NCBI GenBank assembly: GCA_003820635.1
Contig: RPOS01000037.1
Span: 1 to 27,012, forward strand
Source: Verrucomicrobiaceae bacterium
Lineage (GTDB): Bacteria; Verrucomicrobiota; Verrucomicrobiae; Verrucomicrobiales; Akkermansiaceae
DNA: 27,012 bases
Direction: 5' to 3'
A program made the position numbers and the translations under genes. Shown here one piece after another: positions 1 to 7,968 of this stretch (the first letter of the stretch is position 1; each line of letters opens with the position of its first letter). Below the pieces are notes generated by a model. It did not search any database, had not been told where the DNA came from, and saw only the letters and a program-made list of their open reading frames with translations.

Positions 1-636
1 CCCCTTCCCGCCGGGCAAGCCGGTGAATCCACCACGCTGACCTGCTCCGTGGTTTCCAACAGCAACCCGACCGTCGCGACGGCGTCGATCCAAGCGCCTT
101 CCACGCTCAACCTCCAGCCACAAGCCGGCAAGACCGGCAGCACCACCATCACCGTCCGTGCCACGGACAGCGTGGGAAACACCGTGGATGACACTTTTGT
201 CCTACAGGTCAACGCCACGGACACTTACCCCAGCTGGGCATCACGCACCGTGTTTCCAAGCGGCCAGAGCGGCATGTCGCAAAATCCTGATGGCGATTCG
301 CTGAACAACCTGCAGGAATACGCCTTTCTGTCTGATCCCGCCGTTTCAAACCAGGGCGGCCTGCCAGTGCAGGGCAAAACCGGAACCGGCCCTGAATTCC
401 TCACTCTCACTTTCCCCGTCCGCAAGTTCACCAACGGCCTGAGTTATGTGGTGGAGGCGAACAACTCCCTGAGCGGCTCATGGACCACCGTCTGGACTTC
501 CGCCAATGGCTTCGCGCATGCACAAGTCGTCACCGCGGTCGATCAAGTGGACCGCACGGTGGTCACCATCAAGGACACGGCCGCGATCGGCAGCTCCGCA
601 ACGCGCTTCCTGCGCACGCGCGTGGTGCAGAATTAA
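1..636 (+). CDS. C-terminal end of a large secreted/surface repeat protein (5' truncated by window)
   Basis: The frame is open from base 1 to a TAA at 634-636, so this is the last 211 residues of a longer protein. The GTG at 49 is not a credible start because coding clearly continues upstream of it. Residues 1-65 are Thr/Ser/Val-rich with a motif pattern like the end of an Ig-like or cadherin-like domain (SVVSNSNPTVATASI, then TITVRATDSVGNTVDDTF). Next comes a short module with PSWASRTVFPSG and NPDGDSLNNLQEYAF, an Asp/Asn-rich EF/TSP3-like calcium-loop pattern that recurs near the C-termini of Verrucomicrobiota exported proteins. The end is a beta-rich segment with no transmembrane helix. The role is probably at the cell surface or outside the cell; adhesin, enzyme and autotransporter-like passenger are all possible. 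The domains that would decide lie upstream of the window. Confidence 0.75.
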   Translation, partial: PLPAGQAGESTTLTCSVVSNSNPTVATASIQAPSTLNLQPQAGKTGSTTITVRATDSVGNTVDDTFVLQVNATDTYPSWASRTVFPSGQSGMSQNPDGDSLNNLQEYAFLSDPAVSNQGGLPVQGKTGTGPEFLTLTFPVRKFTNGLSYVVEANNSLSGSWTTVWTSANGFAHAQVVTAVDQVDRTVVTIKDTAAIGSSATRFLRTRVVQN

Positions 637-660
637 CACGCTTCGGAGCGGCATGACGAC

Positions 661-678
661 AGGAGTATCGTTACTCCT
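661..678. terminator. Hairpin at the 3' end of the surface-protein gene
   Basis: A perfect 7-bp inverted repeat, AGGAGTA / TACTCCT, with a 4-base loop lies 24 bases after the stop of the first gene. There is no clear T-run, so intrinsic termination is only a possibility. The minus-strand stop codon of the clpB remnant (671-673) lies inside the hairpin, which fits a shared convergent 3' end. Confidence 0.4.
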
Positions 679-985
679 TAAGGAAGGCGACGCGTCCGTC
701 TTTGACGTCGGCGGTGATCACGTCGCCATCCACGAACTTGCCATCGAGCACGTCGAGGCTGAGCGGATCGAGCAGGAGATGTTGGATGGCGCGTTTGAGA
801 GGACGCGAGGCCCTGTTTGGCGAGGCGCTTGCGGACGCGGTCGAGCTGGAGATCGACGATGGTGGTGATCTCTTCGCGCTGGAGGCGGTCGAAGATGATG
901 ATCTCGTCGATGCGGTTGAGGAACTCGGGGCGGAAGTGGCCGCGCAAGGCTTCTGTCACCTTGTGCGTGCGGCTCATCAGAACTT
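671..985 (-). pseudogene. clpB: Decayed 3' fragment of clpB (Hsp100 chaperone), frameshifted with an internal deletion
   Basis: Two adjacent minus-strand frames together give the very end of a ClpB-type AAA+ disaggregase. The first, from about 985 down to about 810, reads VTEALRGHFRPEFLNRIDE and then a KRLAKQGL segment, which is the C-terminal D2 region. The second, from about 805 to a TAA at 671-673, reads RPLKRAIQHLLLDPLSLDVL and then a stretch ending VAFLKE. In intact ClpB about 25 residues separate these blocks (the '...GYDPxxGA' stretch before RPLKRAIQ). Here they abut in different frames, so a small deletion also shifted the frame. Nothing upstream of about 985 resembles ClpB: the Walker motifs and the rest of the protein are absent. 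It is a dead remnant or the edge of an old rearrangement. Family identity is secure from these motifs; ClpB rather than ClpC is likely. Confidence 0.8.
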
Positions 986-1004
986 CGGTCCTGACTCGCC
1001 GCTT

Positions 1005-1221
1005 TACCGGTCGCTCGGATTTGTCCCGAGGAGCGAGCGGAAGCGACCGAGGCTCAGGAAAGCTGAAATCCGTGCAGCACCCGCATCGCGGGGTAATGAA
1101 GGCCGTCGTCCCGCAAGGGGCGGCGGTTCTTCTTTGGGGCTTAAAGCCCGGATGGCGGAGTGTGCAAAGCGGAAAAATCCCAAGCGGCTTGGATTTACAG
1201 CGGCCCGGTGGGTGGCCGGGC
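1005..1221. repeat. Cluster of short GC-rich hairpins, REP-like intergenic mosaic
   Basis: This gene-free stretch holds four separate inverted repeats: CGGTCGCT (1009-1016) with AGCGACCG (1042-1049); CCCGC-ATC-GCGGG (1080-1092); GGGCTT-A-AAGCCC (1137-1149); and GCCCGG (1203-1208) with CCGGGC (1216-1221). The last lies 2 bases past the stop of the minus-strand TPR gene and may end that transcript, although there is no T-run. The rest looks like repetitive extragenic palindromic DNA. I cannot confirm multiple genomic copies from one window. Confidence 0.45.
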
Positions 1222-1223
1222 GG

Positions 1224-2201
1224 CTATTTCTTCTCTGGCTCCTCTTTCTTCTCCGGCTCCTCTTTCTTCTCCGGCTCCTCTTCCTTGGGCCGGTAGTTGG
1301 GCAAGTCCTTGAACTCCGCGGGCAGCGGCGCGCCGGCTCCCAGGGTGGCTTGGAAGAGGGCTGCCACGGCGGCGGCCTCGGCGAGCTTGGCGTAGCCGTT
1401 GCTGTTCTTGTTCTGGGCCGGAGTGCCCCAGTCCTTCATGGCCTTGGCGACCTCGGCATCCGCGCTGAGGATGGCCATCACGCGCAGGGCGGCCTGCCGG
1501 GCGACCACCTCGGAGGCTCCGGTATCCGCAGTCATCGCCGTCTGATAGGCGAAAAGCGCCTGCTCGGGTTTCTCCAGCCCCTCAAGCGCCAGGCCGTGGC
1601 AATAGGCCACCTGCGCGCGCTGGTCACCGGGCAGGCGGGTCTTGGCGCGCTCCGCGGCGAGTTTCTCCAGGCTGTCCCAGCTCTTGGTGCGCACGGCGTC
1701 CCACAGCAGGTAAAGCTCGACCTGCCGTAGCTGGGTCTCGCGGGTGAGCGGGGACTTGTCGAATTTCTCAAGTGCGGCGGCCAGCCGGTCGAGATCGCCG
1801 AGCTGGCGCAGGCATTCCATTTCATAAAACGCGGCCAGCGCGGCGTGGCTGTTCTCGATCTGATAGATGGGGTTGAAGCGCGCGGCGATGGCGGCGAAGG
1901 CCTGGCGGGCCTCGGCATACTTGCGCGACTGGTAGAGATCCAGCGCGGCGGCGTATTCGCGCGGCTCGAAGAGGAAGACGGATTTGAACTCGGAGAGCTT
2001 GGCATCCACCGTCTCCGTGGCAACGGCGGTCTCGCGGTAGCGGACGGCGGACTTGGTGGCGGAGACGAGCCATGCCCGCTGGAAGGTGCCGTCCTCGCGG
2101 ATGAGCAGGGCGGGAGTCTGGAACGGCTGCTGGTCCGTCTGGGCGGCGGCGGCAAGCGTGAGGGCGGAAAGCAGGGCGGCGGCGAAACGAATCGTTTTCA
2201 T
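1224..2201 (-). CDS. Exported TPR-like protein with a charged EEPEKK tail
   Basis: This 325-residue protein starts at an ATG with a clean Sec signal peptide (MKTIRFAAALLSALTLAAAA, cleavage near residue 20), so it should be periplasmic. Residues about 80-300 are alpha-helical with repeated Ala/Leu/Tyr spacing (LYQSRKYAEARQAFAAIAAR, ALEGLEKPEQALFAYQTAM) typical of degenerate TPR or Sel1-like repeats. The first 60 mature residues look beta-rich, with ALLIREDGTFQRAWLV. The tail is three EEPEKK units from an 18-bp DNA repeat. The gene lies 34 bases after the large TPR gene and ends the exbB-exbD-exbD-TPR-TPR cluster, so it is probably an accessory periplasmic partner of that motor. I do not recognise a named family; the role is inferred from context. 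Confidence 0.82.
   Translation of the reverse strand: MKTIRFAAALLSALTLAAAAQTDQQPFQTPALLIREDGTFQRAWLVSATKSAVRYRETAVATETVDAKLSEFKSVFLFEPREYAAALDLYQSRKYAEARQAFAAIAARFNPIYQIENSHAALAAFYEMECLRQLGDLDRLAAALEKFDKSPLTRETQLRQVELYLLWDAVRTKSWDSLEKLAAERAKTRLPGDQRAQVAYCHGLALEGLEKPEQALFAYQTAMTADTGASEVVARQAALRVMAILSADAEVAKAMKDWGTPAQNKNSNGYAKLAEAAAVAALFQATLGAGAPLPAEFKDLPNYRPKEEEPEKKEEPEKKEEPEKK
1227..1280 (-). repeat. Three tandem 18-bp units encoding EEPEKK
   Basis: Three consecutive 18-base units (TTTCTTCTCCGGCTCCTC on the plus strand) end right at the stop codon of the small TPR gene. Units 2 and 3 are identical and unit 1 differs by one base. They encode a Glu/Lys/Pro tail. Repeats of this kind can gain or lose units by slippage without breaking the frame. 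Confidence 0.85.
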
Positions 2202-2235
2202 GAAGGTGTCCGTGTGGAGGCTGGGGGCCGGGGTT

Positions 2236-5235
2236 TTATCTCCTGATCCGGGTCTTGTTGGCGGCTTCCTTCTCGGCCTTGATCTGGGCCATGGACTTGA
2301 TTTCCGGATTGGCCTCGTAAGTCTGCACGAGCTTCTCCACCTGCTGCCAGAGCTCGAGGTCGGCGGAGGTCATCTTGTCCTTGAAGCGGCCGGTCAGCTC
2401 GATGAAGCGCGCGCCGCCTTCATAGGCGCCCTGGCGGTCGGACGGCACGGCGGGGTCGGTGGAGGATTTGTTGCGCGCCCATGAAAGCTCCATCCAGCTC
2501 TTCATGGCGGGCGCGGAAATCTTGATGTTGCCCATGTGGGCGGACCACACCTTCACATACATGGCGATGGCGTCGTCGTTCATCTTGCGCTCCTCGAAGG
2601 TGCGGGCGAGCAACAGGCCCACCTGGGGCGAGAATTTGGAGAAGCCGGTCTGCTCGCGGTTGAGGTAGAGCTGGGCTTTTTCCGCAGCCTTGGCGTAGTC
2701 CTTCTTGGCGATGAGGAGCTCGATGATGCGGTAGAGGGCGAACTCCCGTTCGGCCTTTTCCTGGGATTCCTTGTAAACCGTTTCGAAATCCTGAAGGGCC
2801 TTGTCGAGGTCCGCCGCCGCGCCGGAGTTGCCATAAACATCGCCGCGGCCGAGCAGCGCGCCAAAGCGCCCGGTGGTGTCCTTGCGGCCGAGCGCCTCGT
2901 CATAATACGGCAGCGCCTCGCGCGGGGTGGCGGTGTTGGTGCGCAGGTAGTCGCCCACTTTCACAAGGATGAAATTGGTGAGATCCTTGAGCGCGAAGTC
3001 GGTCTTGAGCTCCTGGAAGAGCACCTTGATCATGGCGTTGCCGGCACGCTTTCTGGCCTCGTCCTGGGTCTTCTTGATCTCGCCCTCGAAGACGCCGATC
3101 ACCGCCACGCGCAGCAGCGCGCGGGCCGCGCTGTCGTTGGAGCGGATGCCGGGGAAGTTGTAGTAATGTTCCTTGAGCTCCTCCGGCTTGTGCTTGGTGA
3201 GGTAGAACCCGGTGTAGGAGTTGATGAGCGGCTCGAGGCCCTCCGCATCGGGCTTGCCGGCGATTTCGGAAATCACGTCGCGCAGGCGGTTGAGGCCTTC
3301 CTCGCCACGGCCTGCGGCGTCCAGCGCGGGGAACTGGGCCACCGCCATGCGCGCCTTGAAGGGTGAACCCTCGGCGTAGGACTTCCAGTAGAGGTCGGCA
3401 TAAGGCACGGCTTCCTTGATCCGCGCGCTGTCCGGCTGGCCTAACAGGACCAACAGCGAGTAGAGCGCCTCGCCGGCCACCCCGGAGTGGTTGCGTTTTT
3501 CCGCGGTCTCAAGCGCCGCCTTGAAGGCCAGCGCCGCGCGCTCGGAGTGCTCGAGCCCCTGCTCGATGTTGCCGCGCAGAAGGTAGGCCTGGTCGAGCAC
3601 GTTGGAGTTGGGGAAGTCCTTGACGATGAGGGCGATTTTCTCGAGCGCGGCATCCGGCTGTTCCTCGGCGGAATGGCAGGTGGCGCGGTCGTAGAGGGCG
3701 AAGGGCATGAAGATGTTCTTCGAGGCGTCCGGATAGGTCTTGAGGAACTCGTCGAGCAACGCGCCGGCCTTGCTCCAGTTCTGGAGCCGCGAGACGTTGG
3801 CCGCGCGGAAATAGGCCGCCGAGAGGGCGAAGGGGCTCTTGGGGTATTTTTCAACGTGCTGGTCGAGCAGCGGCTGGGCCTTTTCGTGCTCGCCGGTGTA
3901 GAAGTAGGAGCCGCCGAGGACGTGGAGGCAGATGTCATGTTCCGGGGTGCCGGGCTCGAGCTTGTCGAGCATCGGCGCGCCGACCTCGATGCAGACGTCG
4001 TATTTGCCGTCGTAGAAGAGCACGGAGAGCATCATGCGGCGGACGACCGGGAGGTGGCGCGAGTCCGGGAAGTTCTTCACGAAGGTTTCCGCGAAGCGCT
4101 GGGTGTCGCCGGTGTTGCCGACCATCGAGCTGGTGCGCACGAGGTTGAAGAGGTTGTCCTCGCGTTTCTCGGAGGTCGGGTAAAACGACTCGAGCTGGAG
4201 ATAGGCGGTGTAGGCGCCGCGGACGTTGCCGTTTTTCTCGTGGAGATAGGCGGTGGCGGCGAGCTTGACCATTTCCGGTGCGCGCTTGCCGCGGCGCTCG
4301 GCATCCAGCGCGGCGAGGTCTTCCTCGAGCTTCTTGCGCAGCAGGGTGTTGCTGCCGTCCGTGATGCGGGCGAGCGGGCCGAGCGAGCGCAGCCGGGCGC
4401 GCACGTCTTCGATGGCGGACTCGGTGGAGGGGATGAACTGATAGAGGGCGAAGGCGGCGCGCTCCATTTCCGCAGCCACGGCGTCTCCGGCGAGTTTCAT
4501 GAAGACCCGCGAATACTGCTGCATGAGGTGGGGCTCCACGATGAGCTCGCCGCGGTTCTTATCGATGAAATCGAGCAGCGCCTGCTCGTTGCGCTTGAGG
4601 ATGCCGCTGAGCACGAGCTCCTGGAAGCCGGCGATGATGCCGGACTCCGGCGTGGGGAAGACGTGCTTGTTCTTGATGGCGATCTCAAGGTGCTCGTTGC
4701 CCTCCGGGATGTGGCCGAGCTTGTAGTGGCAGATGGCCATGCCGATGTGGAACGGGCCCTGCGGATAGGTGTCGTGCTGCTTGTCGCGCTCGCTGAGGAA
4801 TTTCTGGAACTGGCTGATGGCGAGTTCCCAGTTTTGCGCGCCCATGGCGGCCTCGCCCCACTTGAGCAGCGCCATTTTCTGGAACGGGTTGTCACGGCCG
4901 CCGCCTTCCGGATTCGGGAAATCCCGGTAGCAGGTCTCGAAGGATTCGATGGCTTCGTTCCATTTCCCGAGCTTCATCTCACAGATGCCCTTGCGGTAGT
5001 AGATGCTGCCGAACTTCGGGCCGAAGAGCTTGAGCGGCTGGTTGGCACCGTAGCGCTCCACGGCCTGGGCGTTGAAGGCGAGCGCCTCCTCCCATTTTTC
5101 CTCCTTCATCGCGGCAAGCGCGTTGTTGACGAGGGTGCCCAGATCGTCGTCTTGGGCGGCGGCCGGCAGGCTGAGCACCAGTGGAATGGCACACAGGCCG
5201 CCGACAAGGGCGATGAGGGAACTGCGGGGATTCAT
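2236..5235 (-). CDS. Large periplasmic TPR-repeat protein linked to the ExbB/ExbD motor
   Basis: This protein has 999 residues from the ATG at 5235. That start gives a signal peptide (MNPRSSLIALVGGLCAIPLV then LSLPAAAQ, cleavage near residue 27). The upstream in-frame extension to 5361 is Arg-rich, lacks a signal sequence and was rejected. Almost the whole mature protein is helical repeats of TPR type: for example WEEALAFNAQAVERYG near the N-terminus, FYDGKYDVCIEVG and EHEKAQPLLDQHVEKYP in the middle, and KKDYAKAAEKAQLYLNR near the C-terminus. There is no transmembrane segment, enzyme motif or lipobox. It follows two exbD genes (133 bases after the second) and precedes a smaller TPR gene. In Tol and Ton systems a periplasmic TPR protein (CpoB/YbgF) accompanies the motor, but this one is several times larger. 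It is probably a scaffold or peptidoglycan/outer-membrane coordination protein. Specific partners are inference. Confidence 0.88.
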   Translation of the reverse strand: MNPRSSLIALVGGLCAIPLVLSLPAAAQDDDLGTLVNNALAAMKEEKWEEALAFNAQAVERYGANQPLKLFGPKFGSIYYRKGICEMKLGKWNEAIESFETCYRDFPNPEGGGRDNPFQKMALLKWGEAAMGAQNWELAISQFQKFLSERDKQHDTYPQGPFHIGMAICHYKLGHIPEGNEHLEIAIKNKHVFPTPESGIIAGFQELVLSGILKRNEQALLDFIDKNRGELIVEPHLMQQYSRVFMKLAGDAVAAEMERAAFALYQFIPSTESAIEDVRARLRSLGPLARITDGSNTLLRKKLEEDLAALDAERRGKRAPEMVKLAATAYLHEKNGNVRGAYTAYLQLESFYPTSEKREDNLFNLVRTSSMVGNTGDTQRFAETFVKNFPDSRHLPVVRRMMLSVLFYDGKYDVCIEVGAPMLDKLEPGTPEHDICLHVLGGSYFYTGEHEKAQPLLDQHVEKYPKSPFALSAAYFRAANVSRLQNWSKAGALLDEFLKTYPDASKNIFMPFALYDRATCHSAEEQPDAALEKIALIVKDFPNSNVLDQAYLLRGNIEQGLEHSERAALAFKAALETAEKRNHSGVAGEALYSLLVLLGQPDSARIKEAVPYADLYWKSYAEGSPFKARMAVAQFPALDAAGRGEEGLNRLRDVISEIAGKPDAEGLEPLINSYTGFYLTKHKPEELKEHYYNFPGIRSNDSAARALLRVAVIGVFEGEIKKTQDEARKRAGNAMIKVLFQELKTDFALKDLTNFILVKVGDYLRTNTATPREALPYYDEALGRKDTTGRFGALLGRGDVYGNSGAAADLDKALQDFETVYKESQEKAEREFALYRIIELLIAKKDYAKAAEKAQLYLNREQTGFSKFSPQVGLLLARTFEERKMNDDAIAMYVKVWSAHMGNIKISAPAMKSWMELSWARNKSSTDPAVPSDRQGAYEGGARFIELTGRFKDKMTSADLELWQQVEKLVQTYEANPEIKSMAQIKAEKEAANKTRIRR

Positions 5236-5368
5236 GCGGGATCGGGAGAAAGGGGTTGATGGATCGGAAAATTTCGTTGGGCGTCTTGTGATATGACAAA
5301 AGCGCCGACGGACCGCCCCGGCAAGGGGGAAAACCCGCCGCCGCACTGAAAGCCGCGCCACCCGCCGG

Positions 5369-5830
5369 TCAGTTCACCAGATCGGTGAAGGTGACGGAAT
5401 TGATGTTCACTCCGGCCAGGGCGTTGAGCACGTCGATCACCCGCTGCTGGGAAGCCTCGCCATCCGCGTAGATCTGCACCAGCGGCTTGGAGTTGGCCGC
5501 GCGCGCGGCGCTGGCATACATGTCGAGTTGGCCGCGCAAGAGCGGCAGCTCGCGCACGCTGGTGTCGCTGTCCATCGCCTGTTGCGAGGCGCCGCTGCCG
5601 GTGTAGATGGCTCCGTTGGCCTCGATGCGGATGAACATCGGCTCGATCTCGGGCTGCCCCGTGCTCGGATTGGCCGCCGGCAGCGCCATGCCGAGGTCGC
5701 TCTCGCGCGGCGTGATGGTGGAGGTGACGATGAAGTAAATGAGCAGCAGGAAGCAGACGTCGATGAGCGAGGAGATGTCCAGCGCGGGATTGGATTCCTC
5801 AGCGGCTTCGTATTTGCGGTGGCGGGCCAT
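5369..5830 (-). CDS. exbD: ExbD/TolR family biopolymer transport protein (second copy)
   Basis: This 153-residue protein has the standard ExbD/TolR architecture: a short cytoplasmic N-terminus (MARHRKYEAAEESNPALDIS), one transmembrane helix (SSLIDVCFLLLIYFIVTSTI, about residues 20-39) carrying the conserved proton-coupling Asp in 'LID', then a periplasmic domain to the C-terminus. The motif NALAGVNINSVTFTDL at the end matches the usual ExbD dimer fold. It should form an inner-membrane proton channel with the ExbB protein encoded upstream. It begins 24 bases after the other exbD and differs clearly from it in the periplasmic domain, so it is a specialised paralogue rather than a recent copy. 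The ATG is preceded by CGCC and has no Shine-Dalgarno sequence. Confidence 0.93.
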   Translation of the reverse strand: MARHRKYEAAEESNPALDISSLIDVCFLLLIYFIVTSTITPRESDLGMALPAANPSTGQPEIEPMFIRIEANGAIYTGSGASQQAMDSDTSVRELPLLRGQLDMYASAARAANSKPLVQIYADGEASQQRVIDVLNALAGVNINSVTFTDLVN

Positions 5831-5854
5831 GGCGGATGCGTGAATGGGTTTTTC

Positions 5855-6307
5855 TCAGGGCTCCCGGACGAAGACGCCGAAGACGACCTGATCGACTCCG
5901 GCGCGCGCAGCGCCGCGGATGGCGGTGCGGCAGTAGCGGAAGACGGACTCCTTGTCGCCACGCAGGTGGAGCTTGGAAACCACGCCCAGCGACTGGTGGC
6001 GGTCTTTCATGGTCTTGACCATGTCGTAGATTTCATCCTCGCCGGGGAGCACGGTATTGAAGTCCTCCGCGGTGAAGGTGCCGTCCGGGCGGATGTTGAC
6101 GACGATGCGGCCGCTGCCATCCTCCTGGCGCTTCGAGTTCGCCGCGATCGGCGGGCGCACGTTCGGATCGGTCTGCACGATGATGGCCGTGGCGTTGACG
6201 ATGAAGAAGATGAGCAGCAGGAACACCATGTCGATCATCGGCGACATGTCCAAGGCGCACTCGGCCTCAGGCTCGGCCGAGGCGTTGCGGAGTTTTGAAG
6301 AGGCCAT
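5855..6307 (-). CDS. exbD: ExbD/TolR family biopolymer transport protein (first copy)
   Basis: From the ATG at 6307 the protein has 150 residues. A TTG start at 6331 would add eight residues and is less likely. The single transmembrane helix (MSPMIDMVFLLLIFFIVNAT, about residues 20-40) contains the conserved Asp of the ExbD proton path. The periplasmic part carries IVVNIRPDGTFTAEDF and a C-terminal HLRGDKESVFRYC followed by VDQVVFGVFV, the usual ExbD domain. It lies 76 bases after exbB and 24 bases before a second, divergent exbD. The pair may form a heteromeric ExbD/TolR-type plug in one motor, or two alternative motors sharing one ExbB. Which of these applies is not visible in the sequence. 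Confidence 0.93.
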   Translation of the reverse strand: MASSKLRNASAEPEAECALDMSPMIDMVFLLLIFFIVNATAIIVQTDPNVRPPIAANSKRQEDGSGRIVVNIRPDGTFTAEDFNTVLPGEDEIYDMVKTMKDRHQSLGVVSKLHLRGDKESVFRYCRTAIRGAARAGVDQVVFGVFVREP

Positions 6308-6383
6308 GGGAGTGGGAAAATGGGATTTCAAGCGCCGCGGAAGGAGTGGAACAGCGTTCCTCCCGCGCCGTCAGCCCCGTGGC

Positions 6384-7169
6384 TTATTCGGCGATGCCTT
6401 CGGGGATTTTGGCATAGAGAGTATCCGCATTGACAGTGGCGATCGCCGCGTTGAGCAGCTCCTCGCAGGTGTGCACCGAGTCCGCCACCAGATTGGAGAC
6501 GCGGTCTTTCAGCACATAGAAAACGATGATACAGGGAATCGCGTTGATCAGACCCCACAAAGTGGTGAGCAGGGCGACCGAGATGTCACCGGCGAGCTGG
6601 CTGGGATCCGCACCGCCACTCACTTGTAGGGTGCCGAAGGCGCTGACCATACCAATGACGGTGCCGAGCAGTCCGAGCATGGGAGAAGCCTGCGCGCACA
6701 CCGAAATGTAATTGATCCAGGTCATGATTTTGCGGTTTTCATTGACCGTGAAATCCGCCATCGCGTCCTCCACTTGGTCACGCCCGAGATCCTCCGGACG
6801 GGTGGCGTCGATGTTTGGAAACGAGTAGGCGACCATGCGGCCGAGGTAGGACGGATGGCCGGCAGCCGTCTCGATGGCGGAGCGCACGCGGCAGTTGGCC
6901 ATGTGGTCCATCAACGCCGCCTTGAGGTCGTCCGGGCAGAACTTCGCCTTGGTCAGCGTCATGAAGTTGTAAACGGCCAGCGCGATAAAGGCGACTACGG
7001 CCGCGCCGATGAAGATCATCGTGGGACCGCCGTTGAGCACCCAGCGGTCGAGCATCGTTTCACTTTGCGGAGCCGCGCCTTGGGCAAGCAGCGCGGGGGT
7101 GGTGAGGGCGAGGGTTCCAATGCTGGTGATCAGGGATTGACCGGTGCGGCGGGAAAGATTGGGAATCAT
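6384..7169 (-). CDS. exbB: ExbB/TolQ/MotA family proton-channel protein
   Basis: This protein has 261 residues from the ATG at 7169. The frame stays open to 7784, but that extension is Arg/Ser/Pro-rich shadow sequence. An N-terminal hydrophobic stretch with a signal-like end (SLITSIGTLALTTPALLAQG) precedes three transmembrane helices: PTMIFIGAAVVAFIALAVYN (about 50-70), the long SPMLGLLGTVIGMVSAFGTL (about 170-190) and ALLTTLWGLINAIPCIIVFY (about 207-227). The 'GLLGTVIGM' and 'ALxTTxxGL' motifs, with their conserved Thr residues, define the ExbB/TolQ/MotA channel family. It assembles with ExbD in the inner membrane to turn proton flow into motion of periplasmic partners. It is the first gene of the five-gene cluster; the 157-base gap to the divergent membrane-protein gene should hold its promoter. 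Confidence 0.92.
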   Translation of the reverse strand: MIPNLSRRTGQSLITSIGTLALTTPALLAQGAAPQSETMLDRWVLNGGPTMIFIGAAVVAFIALAVYNFMTLTKAKFCPDDLKAALMDHMANCRVRSAIETAAGHPSYLGRMVAYSFPNIDATRPEDLGRDQVEDAMADFTVNENRKIMTWINYISVCAQASPMLGLLGTVIGMVSAFGTLQVSGGADPSQLAGDISVALLTTLWGLINAIPCIIVFYVLKDRVSNLVADSVHTCEELLNAAIATVNADTLYAKIPEGIAE

Positions 7170-7326
7170 TGGCGTTTTGGTTCGGGAATTTCTCCGGCAA
7201 CTCTGGAATTTGCGCAGGCACCCGCAAGCAATAATTTCAAAAACCATGCTTGGATTTTGCGGCGGCAGCCAGACGTGGACAGGCCGCTCTTGCATCGTGC
7301 TGCGGAAACCCTTAGTCACTCCGGCG

Positions 7327-7965
7327 ATGAGCGAAACACCGCCGAAGCCCCAGCGAAACCCCTCATGGTCGCGGACCCTGCTACGCGTGCTCATGATCTG
7401 CGGCGGCTGCGTGGCCATCCTGCTGCCGGCATGGCTGCCAAACCGCCCGGCCGTGCCGGTGGGGCGCGGCACGGTGGAACTGCTGCAGGCCTTCCTGCTG
7501 GCGGCGGCCGCCGCGGTGACCTTTGGCGCGGCACCGCATGCCGCAGCCTGGCGGCCGGTCTGCCGGGTGCTGGGCCTGGGCCTGGTGGCGGCCTTCGTGG
7601 GCGAGATCGAGGATTTCATTTCCGGCATCCTGCAATGGCCGTTTCCGGAGGCATGGGTCATCGGCGCGATCCTGCTCGTCGTGCTGGTGACGGTTTTCAG
7701 GCACCGGCGGGTGATGGTGCACTTCGTGGCGACGCTGGGCCAGCACGCCGGCTCCGGGCTCATCGCCGCCGCGCTGCTCATCATCTATGTCTTCAACCGG
7801 GTGATCGGCGGCGCGGCGTTCTGGAAGGCCTCGCTCGGCGAAGCGTTTTCCCCGGACATCCCGAAGATCTGCAAAAGTTATCTCGAACTGCTCGCGTGCT
7901 ATCTCATCTTCATCGGCGCACTGGGGCTTTCCATCACTCTGGCGCGGCGCAGGGAGCCATCGTGA
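7327..7965 (+). CDS. Multi-pass inner-membrane protein of unknown function
   Basis: From the ATG at 7327 the protein has 212 residues. An in-frame start at 7144 would add 61 non-hydrophobic residues overlapping the exbB promoter region and is not credible. At least five hydrophobic segments are visible, including LLRVLMICGGCVAILLPAWL, LLQAFLLAAAAAVTFGAA, VIGAILLVVLVTVF, SGLIAAALLIIYVFNRVIGG and LLACYLIFIGALGLSITLA. An acidic pair (VGEIEDFISGILQWPFPEAW) sits between helices. I recognise no family motif. It ends 3 bases before trmL on the same strand, so the two are probably cotranscribed. It is divergent from exbB. Confidence 0.7.
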   Translation: MSETPPKPQRNPSWSRTLLRVLMICGGCVAILLPAWLPNRPAVPVGRGTVELLQAFLLAAAAAVTFGAAPHAAAWRPVCRVLGLGLVAAFVGEIEDFISGILQWPFPEAWVIGAILLVVLVTVFRHRRVMVHFVATLGQHAGSGLIAAALLIIYVFNRVIGGAAFWKASLGEAFSPDIPKICKSYLELLACYLIFIGALGLSITLARRREPS

Positions 7966-7968
7966 GCC

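Noticed and set aside
702..1730. 342-residue plus-strand open frame
   Set aside because: It crosses the clpB remnant, the hairpin cluster and the antisense of the small TPR gene; a chance open frame.
2536..3366. 276-residue plus-strand open frame
   Set aside because: It is antisense to the same TPR gene, with the same shadow-type composition.
3487..5259. 590-residue open frame on the plus strand
   Set aside because: It is exactly antisense to the large TPR gene. It is rich in Val/Glu/Gly/Arg typical of the complementary frame of GC-rich coding DNA and has no domain or signal peptide.
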